From Plantactinospora sp. BC1 (GTDB taxonomy: Bacteria > Actinomycetota > Actinomycetes > Mycobacteriales > Micromonosporaceae): a DNA stretch of 64,000 nucleotides. The stretch covers positions 6,696,001-6,760,000 of the forward strand of contig NZ_CP028158.1 in the NCBI RefSeq assembly GCF_003030345.1. Reading direction: 5' to 3'. Positions within the stretch are counted from its first letter, which is position 1. The number at the start of each line of letters is the position of its first letter. The translations under genes were made by a program, and so were the position numbers. The notes under the pieces are model-generated. The model had not been told where the DNA came from, ran no database searches, and saw nothing but the letters and a program-made list of their open reading frames with translations. Of the stretch, positions 61,962 through 64,000 are shown in pieces.

Positions 61962-62261
61962 ATGTGTTACCGTGATGAGGTGCCGGAGCGGGAGTACGTA
62001 TGGACGGACGAGGGCCTGGCCAACGCACGCCGCAACGGCATCGGCGTGGACGAGACGACCCAGGCGCTGTACGCCCCGCTGGGCCTACGCTACGAACGCG
62101 CCCTCGGGGACCTACTGCTCATCGTCATGGGCATGGCCGATAGCGGTCGAGTCATCGCCACGCTGTGCGACCGCATCGGCGCCACCCAGACATACAAGAT
62201 CATAGGAGCCCGTGCCCTCCAGGGCACAGACCTCGACGAGTGGAGGAGGCGAGTCCTGTGA
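61962..62261 (+). CDS. BrnT-like toxin candidate
   Basis: A product of about 99 residues: YVWTDEGLANARRNGIGVDE, YERALGDLLLIVMGMADSGR and IIGARALQGTDLDEWRR, an order of segments like BrnT toxins (RNase fold) but divergent. The start is uncertain: the frame is open from 61653, with other ATG/GTG codons at 61860 and near 61980. It overlaps the next gene by 4 bp (GTGA), toxin first, as in brnT-brnA. Confidence 0.55.
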   Translation: MCYRDEVPEREYVWTDEGLANARRNGIGVDETTQALYAPLGLRYERALGDLLLIVMGMADSGRVIATLCDRIGATQTYKIIGARALQGTDLDEWRRRVL

Positions 62262-62614
62262 CCGAGCCGAACTTCGACCAGATGACCAAAGACGAGGTCA
62301 TCGCATGGTTCCAGAACACCGAGAGTCTGGCACCGGTCATCAGGTCCATGACCGAAGCGCCCGCGTCCGCAGCCGTACCCGAGACACCCATGATGCTGGT
62401 CAGCATCCGGCTACCCGTCGCACTTGTGGGACAGCTCGACCACCTCGCCGACCAAGCCGGCACCCGCCGATCCGACATCATCCGTGATGCCCTGACCAGA
62501 TACATCACCGCTCGCACAACACCCGTCAGCCAAGACGAAGCCGAACACGCCCTTGACGTGCTTCGCCGCATCGTGACCCTCCGCACCACCGAAAGCCAGG
62601 CCGACGCGGCATAG
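62258..62614 (+). CDS. ribbon-helix-helix antitoxin-like protein
   Basis: A 118-residue protein. Residues 48-90 form a ribbon-helix-helix (MLVSIRLPVALVGQLDHLA, RRSDIIRDALTRYI), the fold of CopG/BrnA antitoxins. The first 45 residues are polar and could wrap the toxin. GTG at 62258 follows GGAGGAGGCG. Likely autorepressor and antitoxin for the upstream gene. Confidence 0.75.
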   Translation: MTEPNFDQMTKDEVIAWFQNTESLAPVIRSMTEAPASAAVPETPMMLVSIRLPVALVGQLDHLADQAGTRRSDIIRDALTRYITARTTPVSQDEAEHALDVLRRIVTLRTTESQADAA

Positions 62615-62803
62615 GGAACCTTGGGGCCTGATGTTCCCCGGGTTTCACGGAGTCGAAACCTGGGGGGAACACCTGCGGTGGACGTGTAACCGGCTACTCG
62701 CTGGAAGTCCATGCGGCCCGCCCGGCAGATGACCGTGGCCCAGTACTCATCAGGGCGCAGTCCGACGGGATTGCGGACCAGGCTGACTGTTATCGTCCGC
62801 CGC

Positions 62804-63448
62804 GTGAAGAGCGATGACGAGATCCTGGACATGGTTCGCCGAGACCCAGGGCTCGCCGAACTGCTGCGGGATGTTTGCGAGTTTGACCTCACACGCGGTG
62901 ATCACGTCGAGTCTGTCCGGCTGTTGTCCAGGCAGGTCCTGGAGGGCATAGCAGGTGACTTCACTGGCGGCACGTTCTTCCTCTGTGGTGAGCGCCGCTC
63001 GATCCGTCCGGTCTTGTACGCCAGTTCGGAAGGGCAGGCCGGCCTTATCGGCCATAGCCTTGCCGAAGCCTTGGAGGTCATGATCGGGCTACCCTCCTGG
63101 TGGGACTGCCTGAAATTCTCCGGCGGCGGGGATCTGGTGACCATGCAGTCCGCGGCTGACCACCTGCAGCGCGACGAGTTCAGAGACCAGCCGGAGCTTG
63201 GCGCTAAGCGGATCCAACTCGCGAGAGCACTGTCGTTGGACCTGGCGACTGTCCCGCTGCTGCTGGCCCGCTTGCGTGATGCGGTGGCCGGGAGCGAACC
63301 TAACTTCCTTCTAACCATCGAGACTGGTGAGGAGTACGAGTCGCTGTTCGGGCCGTGGTCGCCGAGCCGCAATCCCTCCTGGGTTGAGATTCCTCCGTCC
63401 CGCCCAGAACGCCAAGATCAGGAGTGCCGACCTGCCGCAGGCCGTTAG
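62804..63448 (+). CDS. hypothetical protein (214 aa)
   Basis: Starts VKSDDEILDMVRRDPGLAEL at a GTG. Contains GGTFFLCGERRSIRPVLYAS and LPSWWDCLKFSGGGDLVTM, mixed alpha/beta, no signal or membrane segment. No family recognised, although the layout recalls immunity-type proteins. It ends 10 bp before the DUF4241 gene, so the two are probably co-transcribed. Confidence 0.65.
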   Translation: MKSDDEILDMVRRDPGLAELLRDVCEFDLTRGDHVESVRLLSRQVLEGIAGDFTGGTFFLCGERRSIRPVLYASSEGQAGLIGHSLAEALEVMIGLPSWWDCLKFSGGGDLVTMQSAADHLQRDEFRDQPELGAKRIQLARALSLDLATVPLLLARLRDAVAGSEPNFLLTIETGEEYESLFGPWSPSRNPSWVEIPPSRPERQDQECRPAAGR

Positions 63449-63458
63449 GCTGCGCTGC

Positions 63459-63941
63459 GTGCCCTACGTGCCGGATCTTGGTGTGGTGTTGACGGCGTCG
63501 TATCGGGTGGAGCGAGATGGCATCGCCTACCACGTCGAGCCGTGCGAGCTTGGGCCGGTGGTACTGCCAACGGGCAACGTGGTGGCGTGCGATCCGCTGG
63601 TGGCGCACACCACGCCGTTCGTCGACGCGGTGGCACCGGGCCGCTACCAGCTGCGGGCCTGGATAGCCGTGTTACACAGGGACGGATGCGAATGGCAGCG
63701 ACGGATCACCGCCCTGCAGTTGGTGGTGGTCGACGAGCCGGCGGCGACCTGGAGCATGGCGCTACTACCGGGCCAGGACGTGGCCACACTCGATGCCGAG
63801 GACTTCTTCGGCTACGCGGTCGATGCGGGCACCGGGACGCTGGCCGACCAACTCGCCATCGAGGCGCTCAGCCAGTGGGACTGCGAGAGGCTGGACGAGG
63901 TATTCATCCCGGCGCAGGTCCCGGAGGGTCTGCTGCACTGA
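63459..63941 (+). CDS. DUF4241 protein
   Basis: A 160-residue beta-rich protein. LPTGNVVACDPLVAHTTPF and APGRYQLRAWIAVL match DUF4241, and DEPAATWSMALLPGQD follows. GTG at 63459. The family occurs in accessory regions and its function is not known. Last complete gene in the window; 63942-64000 holds nothing that can be called apart from a GTG near 63994. Confidence 0.8.
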   Translation: MPYVPDLGVVLTASYRVERDGIAYHVEPCELGPVVLPTGNVVACDPLVAHTTPFVDAVAPGRYQLRAWIAVLHRDGCEWQRRITALQLVVVDEPAATWSMALLPGQDVATLDAEDFFGYAVDAGTGTLADQLAIEALSQWDCERLDEVFIPAQVPEGLLH

Positions 63942-64000
63942 CAGGTGACATCTGATCTGGCTTGCCCTCTGGGCGGCCTGGAAGGATGCCACCGTGCCCA

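Noticed and set aside
62615-62803. Possible gene or att partner between the antitoxin and the 214-aa gene
   Set aside because: GC-rich short repeats are present, but no frame, tRNA copy or clear dyad could be supported.

Overview
The window is high-GC DNA with actinobacterial gene style: GTG starts, GTGA/ATGA stop-start overlaps, XRE-DUF5753/DUF397 pairs, DUF1707, SARP/AfsR-type and HxlR/PadR/TetR regulators, S-adenosyl methyltransferase of the DUF574 type, and WXG/EspC-like secretion genes. Gene content and protein flavour suggest a filamentous actinomycete of the Micromonosporaceae kind (Micromonospora or a relative). That genus-level guess is inference; no rRNA gene is present.

Layout. 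1-4 kb: small regulators (DUF1707 protein, XRE/DUF397 pair, HxlR regulator divergent from an imine-reductase-like enzyme). 4.1-6.9 kb: two divergently transcribed secreted GH43 arabinan-degrading enzymes sharing a control region with several dyad operators. 7-9.5 kb: SnoaL-like protein, maltokinase-cap-like protein, cytochrome P450. 9.5-13.5 kb: a 256-bp perfect palindrome made of two outward-facing IS110-type ends, then a membrane-anchored STAND NTPase with WD40 repeats. 13.7-17.9 kb: DinB-like, DUF402, amidase, TIM-barrel-like protein, TetR regulator. 18-21.7 kb (minus strand): a type VII secretion-linked effector locus (YbaB-like, EspC-like and WXG proteins, nuclease-like toxin, likely immunity genes). 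22.4-23.9 kb: GH10-CBM2 xylanase. 24-27.4 kb: a deleted flavoprotein gene, folE, DoxX-like protein, divergent HTH regulator, DUF488. 27.6-32 kb: PadR/HAAS pair, a hypothetical gene and a two-component system.

32.1-40.0 kb is the most unusual region: six tightly coupled genes encoding a J-like membrane protein with septum-formation-type ectodomains, an FHA-winged-helix protein, a Ser/Thr kinase, a GrpE-like protein, an Hsp70 with an extra beta-rich insert, and a TPR-TM-OmpA-like protein. They look like one membrane-tethered, phospho-regulated Hsp70 machine spanning cytoplasm and cell envelope. I do not recognise it as a described system.

40.2-54 kb: secreted metalloprotease-like protein, an alcohol dehydrogenase remnant, WrbA-type flavoprotein, an AfsR-like regulator divergent from an MFS exporter, methyltransferase, a CPBP protease with two-component system, DUF1963 protein, and an IS701 remnant. 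54.3-56.4 kb: an ABC-F ATPase behind a leader with a six-codon ORF and a hairpin, as expected of drug-inducible attenuation. 56.4-61.1 kb: an ECF41-type sigma gene divergent from a hydrolase / MFS / carboxymuconolactone-decarboxylase-like operon, with two back-to-back ECF41-like promoters whose -35 elements form one palindrome. 61.1-64 kb: mobile-DNA scar: an IS6 transposase tail, a 47-bp 3' piece of tRNA-Val(GAC) that looks like an attachment site, a BrnT/BrnA-like toxin-antitoxin pair, and two accessory genes (one DUF4241). No CRISPR array or rRNA was seen.
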